Of a stretch of 64,000 bases of DNA, positions 44,549-53,426 are shown piece by piece (position 1 is the first letter of the stretch; every line of letters begins with the position of its first letter). The notes beneath the pieces are model-generated. The model was not told the DNA's origin. It ran no database searches and was given only the letters and a program-made list of their open reading frames with translations. Origin of the DNA: Clostridium sp. KNHs205 (lineage in GTDB: Bacteria; Bacillota; Clostridia; Lachnospirales; Lachnospiraceae); the NCBI RefSeq assembly GCF_000702945.1, contig NZ_JNLE01000003.1, positions 2,031,501 to 2,095,500 of the forward strand. Direction: 5' to 3'. The position numbers and the translations under genes were made by a program.

Positions 44549-45474
44549 CAGAAATCCTTTTAATTGCCTGCATCGGTTTGATTGCAGGAACTTTTCTCAT
44601 CCTCGGCCTTTCTCCCTTAGAGTTTACAGATGGTTTGTTCGGGTTTCTGACCCGAAAAGATCAAAGCATTCGTGCGCAGATCAACGAAAGCACAAACCGG
44701 AAAAAGGCTCGCTTTCTGCGCCGGGAGATTATTGAAGTGCAGGAGATTTTAAAGCTCACCGGACGCGCAAGCCGCTTTTCCATGGTGTGCGCGGTGTCGC
44801 TGTTACTTTTCGCGGCAGGGGCGGCCTTTGCTATTCTGCTAAACAATGTGTTTCTGGTGCCAGTGCTGGCGGCGGGGCTGATGTTCCTGCCCTTCTGGTA
44901 CATCCGGCTGACAGCGTCCCATTACAAAAAGGCGGTGGCGGCCGAGCTGGAAACCGCGCTCTCCATCATTACAACCTCTTATCTAAGAAACGAGGATATA
45001 CTCACCGCAGTTGAGGAAAGCGTACAGTATTTGAACCCGCCGGTAAAAAACGTGTTTACAGAATTTCTGGCACAAACCCAGCTCATTGACCCGGATGTGG
45101 AAGCGGCACTCCATGCCATGAAGCCAAAGATTCAGAACGATGTGTTCCACGAATGGGTGGATGCCATCAGCTCCTGCCGCTATGACAGAAGCCTAAAAAC
45201 CACGCTGACACCCATTGTCTCAAAGCTTAGCGATATGCGGATTGTCAATGCGGAGCTGGAGTATCTGGTATCTGAGCCCCGCAAGGAATTTATCATTATG
45301 GCGATGCTGGTGGTGGGCAATATCCCCATTATGTACATGCTGAACCGGGACTGGTATCATACGCTGATGCACACTATGGTGGGGCAGATCATTCTGGCAA
45401 TTTGTGCTGCCGCTATCTTTAGTTCTGCGGCATTTGTGATACGACTAACCAAGCCCATTGAGTACAGGAGGTGA
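44545..45474 (+). CDS. TadB-like membrane protein
   Basis: A 309-residue inner-membrane platform protein of the T2SS-F family, with membrane segments at both the N-terminus and C-terminus and a cytoplasmic part that includes AELETALSIITTSYLRNEDI. It is the partner of the ATPase coded before it. Confidence 0.85.
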   Translation: MTEILLIACIGLIAGTFLILGLSPLEFTDGLFGFLTRKDQSIRAQINESTNRKKARFLRREIIEVQEILKLTGRASRFSMVCAVSLLLFAAGAAFAILLNNVFLVPVLAAGLMFLPFWYIRLTASHYKKAVAAELETALSIITTSYLRNEDILTAVEESVQYLNPPVKNVFTEFLAQTQLIDPDVEAALHAMKPKIQNDVFHEWVDAISSCRYDRSLKTTLTPIVSKLSDMRIVNAELEYLVSEPRKEFIIMAMLVVGNIPIMYMLNRDWYHTLMHTMVGQIILAICAAAIFSSAAFVIRLTKPIEYRR

Positions 45475-45479
45475 CCGGG

Positions 45480-46352
45480 ATGATGACACAGTTGTTTTTT
45501 ACCGGAATCCTTATTGCTGTAGGACTGTTTCTGATATTGGCGGATGTGCTAAAGCTTCCCGCCATAGGTGCCGGAAAGGCCATGCTGGGTGCCGGCAAGG
45601 AAAATAAGAAAGCTGCTAAAACAGTGGAAGCGTGGCTGATGACAGGTGCCGTAAAGCTCTCGAAATACATCCGGATGGATGAGTACAAGCGCAGCCGGAT
45701 GGCAAATATCCTAAAGGCTTCCGGCATTTCCATGACACCGGAGGTGTATACGGCCTATGCCATTACCAAATCCGGAGCCATTGCACTTGGGGCGCTGCCG
45801 TGCCTGTTCTTGCTTCCGCTGCTGGCTCCGGTACTGTTGATTCTGGCAGTGCTGACCTATTTTCAGGAAACGAAACGTGCTGACGAGCAGCTTCGGGAGA
45901 AGCGGGAGCAGGTAGAAGGTGAGCTCCCCCGATTTGTGGCAACCATTGAGCAGACCCTAAAGGCCAGCCGGGATGTGCTGGCGATGATTGAAACCTACAA
46001 GAAGAATGCCGGACCTGCCTTTGCCCATGAGTTGGATGTTCTGACCGCCGACATGCGTTCCTCCAGCTATGAAGCAGCGCTGACCCGATTTGAGTCAAGG
46101 CTTAATTCGCCCATGCTTTCTGATGTGGTCAGAGGACTTATTGGCGTACTGCGCGGTGATGACAGTGCTGTATATTTTCAGATGCTGGCGCATGATTTTA
46201 AAGCGCTGGAGCTTCAGAGACTTAAGGGGCAGGCCCAGAAGATCCCGCCGAAGATTCGGATATTCTCCTTTATTATGCTGATGTGCTTTCTTTTTACTTA
46301 TCTCGCCATTATCGCCGTGGAGATTTTAAATTCACTTGGAACAATGTTTTAG
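45480..46352 (+). CDS. TadC-like membrane protein
   Basis: A 290-residue second platform protein of the T2SS-F type, with LPRFVATIEQTLKASRDVLAMIETY in the cytoplasmic part and a terminal membrane helix (FSFIMLMCFLFTYLAIIAVEI). GGAGG lies 8 bases before ATG 45480; an in-frame GTG at 45471 falls inside this site and is rejected. Confidence 0.85.
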   Translation: MMTQLFFTGILIAVGLFLILADVLKLPAIGAGKAMLGAGKENKKAAKTVEAWLMTGAVKLSKYIRMDEYKRSRMANILKASGISMTPEVYTAYAITKSGAIALGALPCLFLLPLLAPVLLILAVLTYFQETKRADEQLREKREQVEGELPRFVATIEQTLKASRDVLAMIETYKKNAGPAFAHELDVLTADMRSSSYEAALTRFESRLNSPMLSDVVRGLIGVLRGDDSAVYFQMLAHDFKALELQRLKGQAQKIPPKIRIFSFIMLMCFLFTYLAIIAVEILNSLGTMF

Positions 46353-46367
46353 ATTGGAGGTGTTACG

Positions 46368-47027
46368 ATGGAAAACAAAAATCAAGCCCTGCTGTTTGAC
46401 CGGATACAGGAAAATTACAATGCTTTTACCACAGAATGGTCGGGACTTTCACCGGTGGAACTGATTGGTAAAGCGGAGGAAATCTATGCGGTTCGGATGA
46501 CAAAAGAACACCTCATGGGACGTGTGGATGAGCAGCAGGCCGCATGGCTTCTGCGTTTTGAAAATCCACTGGAGATCGTGCGGGATAGATGGATAGCAGA
46601 GAACGGTATGAAGATGGTGCATGATGAGGATTTCTCCCATGTGCTATGGGCGGTAATGGACAGCCAGGATACAGAAAAACTCTATGCATTGTCAAAAGGC
46701 GCAGAACCGTCCACCAACCGGGATCGCCCTGTAACTGTTCGAGAATTCATTGAAAAGCACCAAGGCGTTGCCTATGATATGATGACGCCAGGCGGATATG
46801 TGTATCTGACACCGGAAAAGGCACAACTTCTGCTGGTCGGGCAGAGCACAAAGGGGCATCCGGGAAGCCCAGAGTATGCTGTGGAAATTTCTGCAGAAGA
46901 ACTGCTGGAACAGGAGGTTGTAAATGCCCGTTTCAGTGATGGTGCATGGCATCTGCTCAGTGATTACATTCATGAAATGGATATGGAGCAGGAGCAGACT
47001 CCCATGGAGGGGGTGACCCTGTGCTGA
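46368..47027 (+). CDS. DUF3848/DUF3849-like cytoplasmic protein
   Basis: A 219-residue soluble protein: LLFDRIQENYNAFTTEW...LIGKAEEIYAVRMTKEHL at the start resembles DUF3848, and FENPLEIVRDRW follows. Often found in conjugative elements of Clostridia; function unknown. It lies within the pilus operon, with GGAGG 8 bases upstream. Confidence 0.65.
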   Translation: MENKNQALLFDRIQENYNAFTTEWSGLSPVELIGKAEEIYAVRMTKEHLMGRVDEQQAAWLLRFENPLEIVRDRWIAENGMKMVHDEDFSHVLWAVMDSQDTEKLYALSKGAEPSTNRDRPVTVREFIEKHQGVAYDMMTPGGYVYLTPEKAQLLLVGQSTKGHPGSPEYAVEISAEELLEQEVVNARFSDGAWHLLSDYIHEMDMEQEQTPMEGVTLC

Positions 47028-47419
47028 AGAAAATACTGAAAAACAGACGCGGTGAAGGTTATATTGACGTAGCCGTGCTGGTGCTGTGCGTGATGCTGGT
47101 CATCGCGGTGGCAGTCAGCGTCCTGCCTGTATTCGTTACAAAGAATAAGCTGGACACCTATGCCGCCGAGCTGTGCCGGGAAGCGGAAATCGCCGGACGT
47201 GTGGGCGGTGAAACCACCCTGCGGGCGCAGGTACTGACCGAAAAGACAGGACTTAATCCTGATATCTCATGGTCGAAAAGTGGAAAAATTCAGCTAAATC
47301 AGGAATTTACCGTAACAGTGACCACTCAGACGGATCTCGGTCTTTTTGGCGGCTTCGGAACCTTCCCTGTCACACTGAAAGCACAGGCCAGCGGGAAAAG
47401 CGAGGTGTATTGGAAGTGA
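47021..47419 (+). CDS. DUF4320 pseudopilin-like protein
   Basis: A 132-residue protein with a short basic N-terminus (KKILKNRRGEGYIDVAVLVLC), one membrane helix and an extracytoplasmic domain, like TadE-type pseudopilins. GTG start after TGGAGGGGGTGACC, overlapping the preceding gene. Confidence 0.8.
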   Translation: MLKKILKNRRGEGYIDVAVLVLCVMLVIAVAVSVLPVFVTKNKLDTYAAELCREAEIAGRVGGETTLRAQVLTEKTGLNPDISWSKSGKIQLNQEFTVTVTTQTDLGLFGGFGTFPVTLKAQASGKSEVYWK

Positions 47420-47967
47420 CAAATGGAAAAAAATATGCTATTCTGAAAGATAACAAAGGAACCTCGTTTCCCTTAATTATTGCAGTAGCCTTGGTGCTGC
47501 TGATGGTGCTGTGCGGAGCCGCCGAGTATATCCGACTGGCGATCATTGCCCAGGGCGTCCGGGACGCGGTTCAATCCGCAGTAATTTCCACCGTGAACGA
47601 CAGCTATGACGATGTATATCACGGTGTCCGTGAGGGCTACGCTGGAGCGTATATGCCATCTGCAGATGAATTTGAGGAAAGCCTTGATTACGGTGACATC
47701 TACGGACATCTGGACGAGCTGTTGGGGCTGCGCTACGAAAGCGGCTATCATGTGAAATATTCCGGAGATGGCTTGGAATTCAAACTCTCACGACTATCTG
47801 TGAACTTAGAAAATATGCCGCTGGCACCGGGCAGCCCCAACAACAGCCGTGGATTTCTGGCTGATGCAGTGATTCGATTGGAGGTTCCGGTACGATTTGG
47901 GGGCAAGCTGCTCCCGCCGATGGTGATCAACCTCAAAACTCAGGCGAAATATATGCCTTTATTTTAG
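47416..47967 (+). CDS. Second TadE/TadG-like pseudopilin
   Basis: A 183-residue protein with NKGTSFPLIIAVALVLLMVL as the membrane helix and a following EYIRLAIIAQGVRDAVQSAV region typical of TadE-like proteins. The start is a GTG that overlaps the stop of the DUF4320 gene (GTGA). Confidence 0.72.
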   Translation: MTNGKKYAILKDNKGTSFPLIIAVALVLLMVLCGAAEYIRLAIIAQGVRDAVQSAVISTVNDSYDDVYHGVREGYAGAYMPSADEFEESLDYGDIYGHLDELLGLRYESGYHVKYSGDGLEFKLSRLSVNLENMPLAPGSPNNSRGFLADAVIRLEVPVRFGGKLLPPMVINLKTQAKYMPLF

Positions 47968-48066
47968 CTGTTTTCGGATTATCCATAGACTTCCGAAAAC
48001 TTCTGTAGTATGGTGTGTCATTGAAAAACATACCATCAACCATTCACGAAAAGGAGGTCATCCTAC

Positions 48067-48651
48067 ATGAAACTGACAGAAAAAACAAAGCGCAGACTTA
48101 CAATTGCAGGGCTCGGTGTTGTGAGCATCGTCCTTGTGATAGCTATTGCCTCACAGTTTAAAACCAAGGTTCCCAAAGAACCGGAAATTTTACAAACGCA
48201 GGCGGTGTCCAGTGAGGTCACCCCCAGTGTGGATGTTCCAGACTCTTCCATGGAACCTTCAGAAACGCCGAAGATAAGCGTACCATCGATTGATCCGACA
48301 GAAACACCGGCTGTGACGGGGGGTGTGGACACCGGAAAATCCACCGGTACCGAGCAGAGCATCCAAGCAGAGCCTACGAAACCACCTGCTCCTACAGAGG
48401 AACCTAAAACGGAAGTTTCGACTTCAAAGGAAGAAAATCCTACTGTTAACCCAAGTAAGACTTCCGAGAATAAGACGGAGGGCACGGTAAAGACAACACC
48501 GCAGGAACCGGCAGGCGGAGAAAAGAAAGATGGAAAGATATATGTACCGGGTTTCGGATGGATTGAAGATGAAGGCGGCGGTGTTAAGCAGGAGACTGTG
48601 GGTAATGAGGGCGATGAGCTGACAGGAAATAAAGTGGGGCAGATGGATTAG
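48067..48651 (+). CDS. DUF6550-like membrane-anchored protein
   Basis: A 194-residue protein: basic N-terminus, one membrane helix (IAGLGVVSIVLVIAIAS), a long Pro/Thr/Glu/Ser-rich stalk and the C-terminal motif KIYVPGFGWIEDEGGG, which I associate with DUF6550 of conjugative elements. AAAGGAGG precedes the ATG. Likely exposed on the cell surface near the pilus. Confidence 0.72.
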   Translation: MKLTEKTKRRLTIAGLGVVSIVLVIAIASQFKTKVPKEPEILQTQAVSSEVTPSVDVPDSSMEPSETPKISVPSIDPTETPAVTGGVDTGKSTGTEQSIQAEPTKPPAPTEEPKTEVSTSKEENPTVNPSKTSENKTEGTVKTTPQEPAGGEKKDGKIYVPGFGWIEDEGGGVKQETVGNEGDELTGNKVGQMD

Positions 48652-48673
48652 CCCCCAAAAAAGAATATAACAT

Positions 48674-48705
48674 AAAAAGCACCGATCATTCGGTGCTTTT
48701 TACTG
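48674..48705 (+). terminator. Terminator inside the pilus region
   Basis: AAAAAGCACCG pairs with CGGTGCTTTTT; separates DUF6550 gene from the secreted protein. Confidence 0.82.
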
Positions 48706-48722
48706 TTTCAGGGAGGTATCAT

Positions 48723-50423
48723 ATGAAACGACATCTCAGTATTTTGCTTATACTGGTGCTGCTAGTTTCTGCGTTTTTGCCGAACACCGCCCATGCCGAA
48801 GGAGATGGAAACATCGATCATGGAGGTGGCGGCATGGGCAGCGGTACCAGCGAAAACTACTGGAATTCTGGCAATGAGGGTGTTAGAATTACCGTTGTTC
48901 GTGAAAGCGATAGAGCTACTGTAACAACCCCTATAGATTTCTCAAACAAAACCCCATCGGTCTCTGTGCATTTTGGAAAAGTCTCGAAAATTGCATATAC
49001 CAACGGGCATGGGGTTTCGCCAACTACATCAACGTACACTTGCTTAAAACCAGCTCTTTCAATGCCTCGAATAATAAGTTCAGGCAGCGGGCAGGCAAGC
49101 ATTGCACAAATTAAAAGTTATTTTACAGATGAACTTGTTATCCGATATATCGCTCAAGTTACCGGTATGAACTATGATGTATTAATTAACGGCGAATACA
49201 AGCTTCTGCTGGAACCTATTGCCTATATTACATTTCAGGGTGTAAAAATGGCGATGACAGCCACCGAAGCAGCTCTTTACGATCAGAAGCTAGGTGGTGG
49301 ACTGCGAAGCAAGATGGTGTCGCTCAGCCACAAAAACCTGCCGTTGGCGATGTTCTTAGAGGTATCGGATCTTGGTTATCCCGCATGGTCAGGCTCAAGA
49401 ACATCAGCGGCTTCTAATGTTGATATCATTTCATCCCTGGGAATAGGTATTGTTCGGTTTAAGGAAAAGCCGGACGAACCGCCCGAAGTGACTGCATGGG
49501 ATTACGAGTATCGAGTTAATACAGATGTCATCACCTCAGTCACCGTTCGTGGTGGACAGTCCGATCCTGACCATCCGGTAACAGTCCGATTTAACATAGG
49601 AGGCAGAACCTATACTGTCAGTGGCGTGTACTACCCAGAGGGAGACAGCCAGCTGGTATGGGTGCGCTGGAGGACACCCTCCACACCACAGACTATGAAC
49701 ATTGATGTGTCGGTATCAGGCAGTGGCTCAGCCAGCAAGGGTAGCATTACTGCTAAAATCGTTGACCTATCCGGAAATGATCCACCCAATCCTGTGGCGG
49801 ATGACCGGAACGACGGCTATACCAAACCATCCGTGCCGAGTAAGGAACAGAAGACCTCGGCCTCTTGGGGTGTCTGGCGCCCGTGGTGGCATGAATATTG
49901 GGTTTGGAACAGCGGTGATGAAGATGAGGATGGATGGTGGGAAGACGAAGGATGGTGGGAATTCGATTGGGACGCATACCATGCCAGTCTTTCCGCATCT
50001 ATAAGCATCACTCCTGATTCAAAGGTACCTACCGCCTCGGGAAAAACCATGGGAAGCGGTTACGGCATCAATCAAAGCACCACTGCTAATGTCAGTACCA
50101 ATCAATCCTCTGCGGTGACCGATGTGCAGAATGCCGTTACCTATTTTCCAGAATTTCAATATCAGACGTACTGGCGACTTTTAGAGCGTACCCAATCCGG
50201 CTATAGCTCCAAGTTTGAATTTGCTGCCAACAAGTATTCTACCTACAAACGCAGAACGCACTTTACCCCCGTATGGATGCCAAACGGAAGCTACACTCCC
50301 TACACATGGCTGATAGATTGCTGGACGCCTTCGGGAATGCTTTCTATGAATCTGACCGATTCAGTGAACATCCAGGGAAGCGTTTGGGATGACTGGCACA
50401 TTGCGCCTGTCAAACCGGACTGA
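48723..50423 (+). CDS. Large secreted protein of the pilus region
   Basis: A 566-residue exported protein with a clear signal peptide (HLSILLILVLLVSAFLPNTAHA) and no other membrane helix. The middle has beta-rich segments (VTVRFNIGGRTYTVSGVYYPEG), and around 405-440 is an unusual Trp/Asp/Glu-rich block (WGVWRPWWHEYWVW, DEDGWWEDEGWWEFDWD). No family recognised. Its place suggests a pilus tip or mating-contact protein. GGGAGG precedes the ATG. Confidence 0.75.
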   Translation: MKRHLSILLILVLLVSAFLPNTAHAEGDGNIDHGGGGMGSGTSENYWNSGNEGVRITVVRESDRATVTTPIDFSNKTPSVSVHFGKVSKIAYTNGHGVSPTTSTYTCLKPALSMPRIISSGSGQASIAQIKSYFTDELVIRYIAQVTGMNYDVLINGEYKLLLEPIAYITFQGVKMAMTATEAALYDQKLGGGLRSKMVSLSHKNLPLAMFLEVSDLGYPAWSGSRTSAASNVDIISSLGIGIVRFKEKPDEPPEVTAWDYEYRVNTDVITSVTVRGGQSDPDHPVTVRFNIGGRTYTVSGVYYPEGDSQLVWVRWRTPSTPQTMNIDVSVSGSGSASKGSITAKIVDLSGNDPPNPVADDRNDGYTKPSVPSKEQKTSASWGVWRPWWHEYWVWNSGDEDEDGWWEDEGWWEFDWDAYHASLSASISITPDSKVPTASGKTMGSGYGINQSTTANVSTNQSSAVTDVQNAVTYFPEFQYQTYWRLLERTQSGYSSKFEFAANKYSTYKRRTHFTPVWMPNGSYTPYTWLIDCWTPSGMLSMNLTDSVNIQGSVWDDWHIAPVKPD

Positions 50424-50433
50424 GAGGTGTGAT

Positions 50434-50895
50434 ATGGCATATGAACGCATTGAAAAACCAGAGGGCAGCTTATACCACTACACAAAACGAGCGCAGCTGG
50501 ACAGTATCCTACAGGATGACAGAATACGCCGGTTTGGTGACCGGGAATGCTGGTTCTGTACCTCGCTGGAGGATACTCTGGCATTGATGGAAAGAACAGT
50601 TATGCAGGAGGGTAAGCCCTATTATGACGTGAACGGCATCCTCCGGCAGTATCCAACCTTTATGCCGGAGGATTATGTGATTCTCAGACTCACACCCCGA
50701 TACCAGAATGGTGAATGGGTTCGCTGGAATCAGGAGACGCCCCACGGCAGTCCTCCCGAGCTGCTGGCGGAGGCACAGGAATTCAGCCGGTTAAAGGTCG
50801 GTTTCCGTAGTGATTTAAAATTTCAGGCAAATCCGGAGGTGATAGAGGTTTCTCCACTGTTGGAACAAAATCAGCAGCCCCGGCTTTCCATGTAG
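50434..50895 (+). CDS. Hypothetical 153-residue protein, possibly ADP-ribosyltransferase-like
   Basis: Begins RIEKPEGSLYHYTKRAQLDSIL, a pattern (YHYT...L..IL) seen in several ADP-ribosyltransferase-like and related folds, and later has WFCTSLEDTLALME. These similarities are weak, and catalytic residues cannot be confirmed. GAGGTG precedes the ATG at 50434. Confidence 0.6.
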   Translation: MAYERIEKPEGSLYHYTKRAQLDSILQDDRIRRFGDRECWFCTSLEDTLALMERTVMQEGKPYYDVNGILRQYPTFMPEDYVILRLTPRYQNGEWVRWNQETPHGSPPELLAEAQEFSRLKVGFRSDLKFQANPEVIEVSPLLEQNQQPRLSM

Positions 50896-50916
50896 CAAAC
50901 AACAGCAGAAAAACAA

Positions 50917-50955
50917 CACGGCTGTGGAGTGAAGAACTTCACGGTCTTTTTTTCT
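50917..50955 (+). terminator. Hairpin terminator
   Basis: GTGAAG-AA-CTTCAC with flanking complementarity and a seven-T run. Confidence 0.65.
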
Positions 50956-50988
50956 GCCCCAAAACCAATAATGAAAGGTGGTAACCCT

Positions 50989-51327
50989 ATGAAAATGAAA
51001 CGAATCCTGTCTGTGCTCTGTGTCATGCTGCTGATTATCGGACTGTTCGGTACGACAGCGTATGCGGCAGGCTCCGGCGATGTGGCGGGAGCAATTGAAG
51101 GAACATGGAACGATGCCTCCGGGCAAATCAAGACTGTAGTGAACAAGGTCGTATTTCCCGCAATCGACCTGATTCTGGCGGTCTTTTTCTTCGCCAAACT
51201 TGCGACGGCGTACTTTGATTACCGCAAACACGGGCAATTTGAGTGGGCCGCGCCCGCAATTCTGTTCGCCTGCCTCGTGTTTGCACTGACCTGCCCGCTG
51301 TACATTTGGACTATTCTTGGCATGTAG
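50989..51327 (+). CDS. DUF3852-like, VirB2-like membrane protein
   Basis: A 112-residue protein with a signal peptide (LSVLCVMLLIIGLFGTTAYA) and two further helices (VFPAIDLILAVFFFAKLATAY and APAILFACLVFALTCPLYIW), like small pilin-type subunits of conjugation systems. AAAGGTGG precedes the ATG. It fits between the pilus genes and the TrbL-like gene. Confidence 0.8.
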   Translation: MKMKRILSVLCVMLLIIGLFGTTAYAAGSGDVAGAIEGTWNDASGQIKTVVNKVVFPAIDLILAVFFFAKLATAYFDYRKHGQFEWAAPAILFACLVFALTCPLYIWTILGM

Positions 51328-51425
51328 TAATAATGAGTAGGTCCAGTTCTGCAAGGAGCTGGGTCTGCTCATTTAGGTTCTCATTATGCTCATAATAAGA
51401 AATTCTGGTTATTCCTAACTGTTCA

Positions 51426-52301
51426 TTAATATGCCAACACCTCATAACCAGTTTCGGTTACTAACACCTGTTTTTCCCATTGCGCAGAAGGCTTCCCATC
51501 AGCAGTGCGAATAGTCCAATTATCGCATTTATCTGTTACTATATTGGATTTTCCCATATTTATCATAGGCTCTACAGTAAAAACAAGTCCTGGGACTAAG
51601 AGCATTCCTGTTCCTTGCTTTGTCACATAACCGACCCAAGGATCTTCATGAAATTGTAGACCAATACCGTGGCCTCCGATTTCTCGAACGACAGAATATC
51701 CATTTTCCCTTGCATGGTCTTGAACAGCTTGCCCAACATCACCAAGAAATCCCCACGGTTTTACCTGTTCAATGCCCAGCTCCACACACTCTTTCGCAAC
51801 ATCAACCAGTTTTTGTTTCTCAGCGGAAACAGCACCAATGCAAAACATGCGTGAAGAATCTGAAAAAAATCCGTTATAAATTGTAGACACATCAATATTT
51901 ACAATATCGCCGTTTCGCAGGAATATACGATCAGAGGGGATACCATGACATACAACATCATTAATTGAGATACACACGCTCTTAGGGTATCCGTCAAAAT
52001 TGAGTGTTGCTGGAACGCCTCCCAGTTCCTTGGTTTTTTCGAAGATAAGCCGGTCAAGCTCTTCCGTGGTGATTCCATCAACCGCATAATTTGCAATGAA
52101 ATCCAGTAAAGCGATGTTTCGTTTGCTGCTTTCCCGAATACCTTCAATCTGTTGTTTTGTTTTAAGCAATTTTCGATAAGGCACTTCATATCCCTTTAAG
52201 CGGTAGATTTCAATTTGCTCATCAATAGGGCCATGACATTTCTTATATTTTCGACCGCTGCCACACCAGCAGAGATCATTTCTTCCAAACTTGTCAGACA
52301 T
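51426..52301 (-). CDS. map: Methionine aminopeptidase with SEC-C zinc motif
   Basis: Removes N-terminal methionine from new proteins. The 291 residues begin with a SEC-C zinc motif (RNDLCWCGSGRKYKKCHG) fused to a type I catalytic domain; metal ligands are in NIDVSTIYNGFFSDSSR, the GGHGIGLQFHEDP segment and VFTVEPM. GAGGAGATAAA precedes the ATG at 52301. It runs against the element genes and looks AT-richer than they do, so it is probably a later insertion; the chromosome should hold another map. Confidence 0.92.
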   Translation of the reverse strand: MSDKFGRNDLCWCGSGRKYKKCHGPIDEQIEIYRLKGYEVPYRKLLKTKQQIEGIRESSKRNIALLDFIANYAVDGITTEELDRLIFEKTKELGGVPATLNFDGYPKSVCISINDVVCHGIPSDRIFLRNGDIVNIDVSTIYNGFFSDSSRMFCIGAVSAEKQKLVDVAKECVELGIEQVKPWGFLGDVGQAVQDHARENGYSVVREIGGHGIGLQFHEDPWVGYVTKQGTGMLLVPGLVFTVEPMINMGKSNIVTDKCDNWTIRTADGKPSAQWEKQVLVTETGYEVLAY

Positions 52302-52350
52302 TTTATCTCCTCGCATTTACAAATTCGGAGGGAGCAATACGCCCTATAGA

Positions 52351-52692
52351 CTAAGGTGAGCTAAGAGAAACACCGGAAGTTTTCCGATATTGGCGTGGCG
52401 AGCATTGAAACGCTTGTGAAAAAGCTCTTGCAAACGCTTCAGATGACGAGTACCCATATCGAAAAGCAATATCGGTTATTCTGTCATTGGTTATGCAAAG
52501 ATCATTAGCAGCAGCTTTTAATTTACATTGGGCAAGAAATTGTTTATATGTCATACCCATGTGCTCCCGAAACTTTGTAGAGCAGTAATACGGTGAATAA
52601 CCAACATATGATGACATATCTTGCAGGCTTGGGCTTTCTGTTATGTTATTTTCTACCCACTTTGCCATTGTTTCTATTGTTTGAACAGACAT
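52351..52692 (-). CDS. Short AraC-family regulator
   Basis: A 113-residue protein made only of the two helix-turn-helix AraC domain (LQDMSSYVGYSPYYCSTKFREHMGMTYKQFL, then ITDIAFRYGYSSSEAFARAFSQAF). No ligand domain. AAAGGAG lies 7 bases before ATG 52692. It is on the same strand just upstream of map, and the two probably moved in together. Confidence 0.87.
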   Translation of the reverse strand: MSVQTIETMAKWVENNITESPSLQDMSSYVGYSPYYCSTKFREHMGMTYKQFLAQCKLKAAANDLCITNDRITDIAFRYGYSSSEAFARAFSQAFQCSPRQYRKTSGVSLSSP

Positions 52693-52966
52693 TTGCTTCA
52701 CTCCTTTCTCCAGTATATCAATTCTCATAGACAATTACCTGATATAAGTTGCACATATGAGATAAAGTGCTTGCCGATAATCTCCGTAATTTGGCTGCAG
52801 CAGGAGTTTACGGATGCCTTTAATTACTGTACAGATTATAAATAATTAGCAATTCAAATACTTGTTAAAAGTTATCGTACCATATGTTGCCGCAAATTTC
52901 CACTGTCCTTATGCAAGTATTGACTGGCAGATCCTTGGTATGTAAGCCTATGTAAACGAGAAAAAA

Positions 52967-53353
52967 ATGGTTCCTGGTGATGACCATGCAGCATCGACGC
53001 ATGGTTATCCTTTGGAAGAGAGGCTGGAAACCTTTGCAGCAGAGCAGAAAAAACTGCTCCAGGAGATAATCGGTAAGATTGTAGAGGATGCTATAGCTGG
53101 AGCCGACACAGAGGAAGAAGAGCTGTACTGTGAGATTGGGTATGACAGCATCGAACGACGGTTGAGTCCGATGGATGATATGGGCAGTAGACTGACACTG
53201 GAAAAAATGGTAGAACTCATTGACGCTCATCCTGCTGTAAATTACTCGGATATGCATAATACGGGCATAACAATTTATCTCAATGAACCCGAAATTCTGC
53301 AAGAGCTTGGACTGCTTTCCAACAAGGGATTAAGTGATCTGGCACAGCTATGA
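52967..53353 (+). CDS. Hypothetical 128-residue protein, perhaps 5'-truncated
   Basis: Acidic and soluble (ETFAAEQKKLLQEIIGKIVEDAIAG; MHNTGITIYLNEPEILQELG). No family recognised. No good ribosome binding site precedes the ATG and the insertion of the map/AraC pair lies just upstream, so the original start may be lost. Confidence 0.5.
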   Translation: MVPGDDHAASTHGYPLEERLETFAAEQKKLLQEIIGKIVEDAIAGADTEEEELYCEIGYDSIERRLSPMDDMGSRLTLEKMVELIDAHPAVNYSDMHNTGITIYLNEPEILQELGLLSNKGLSDLAQL

Positions 53354-53382
53354 TAGGAGATAGCTTTAAACACTATAGTATC

Positions 53383-53412
53383 GAAGGGAGCCGCAGGGCT
53401 CCCTTCTTTTTT
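53383..53412 (+). terminator. Hairpin terminator
   Basis: GAAGGGAGCC-GCAG-GGCTCCCTTC followed by six T. Confidence 0.85.
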
Positions 53413-53426
53413 GGAAGGTGATGCCT

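Noticed and set aside
52860..52966. Possible remnant of a coding end (…DWQILGM stop) before the 128-residue gene
   Set aside because: Faintly like the end of the DUF3852-like protein, but the match is too short to call a duplicated or cut gene.
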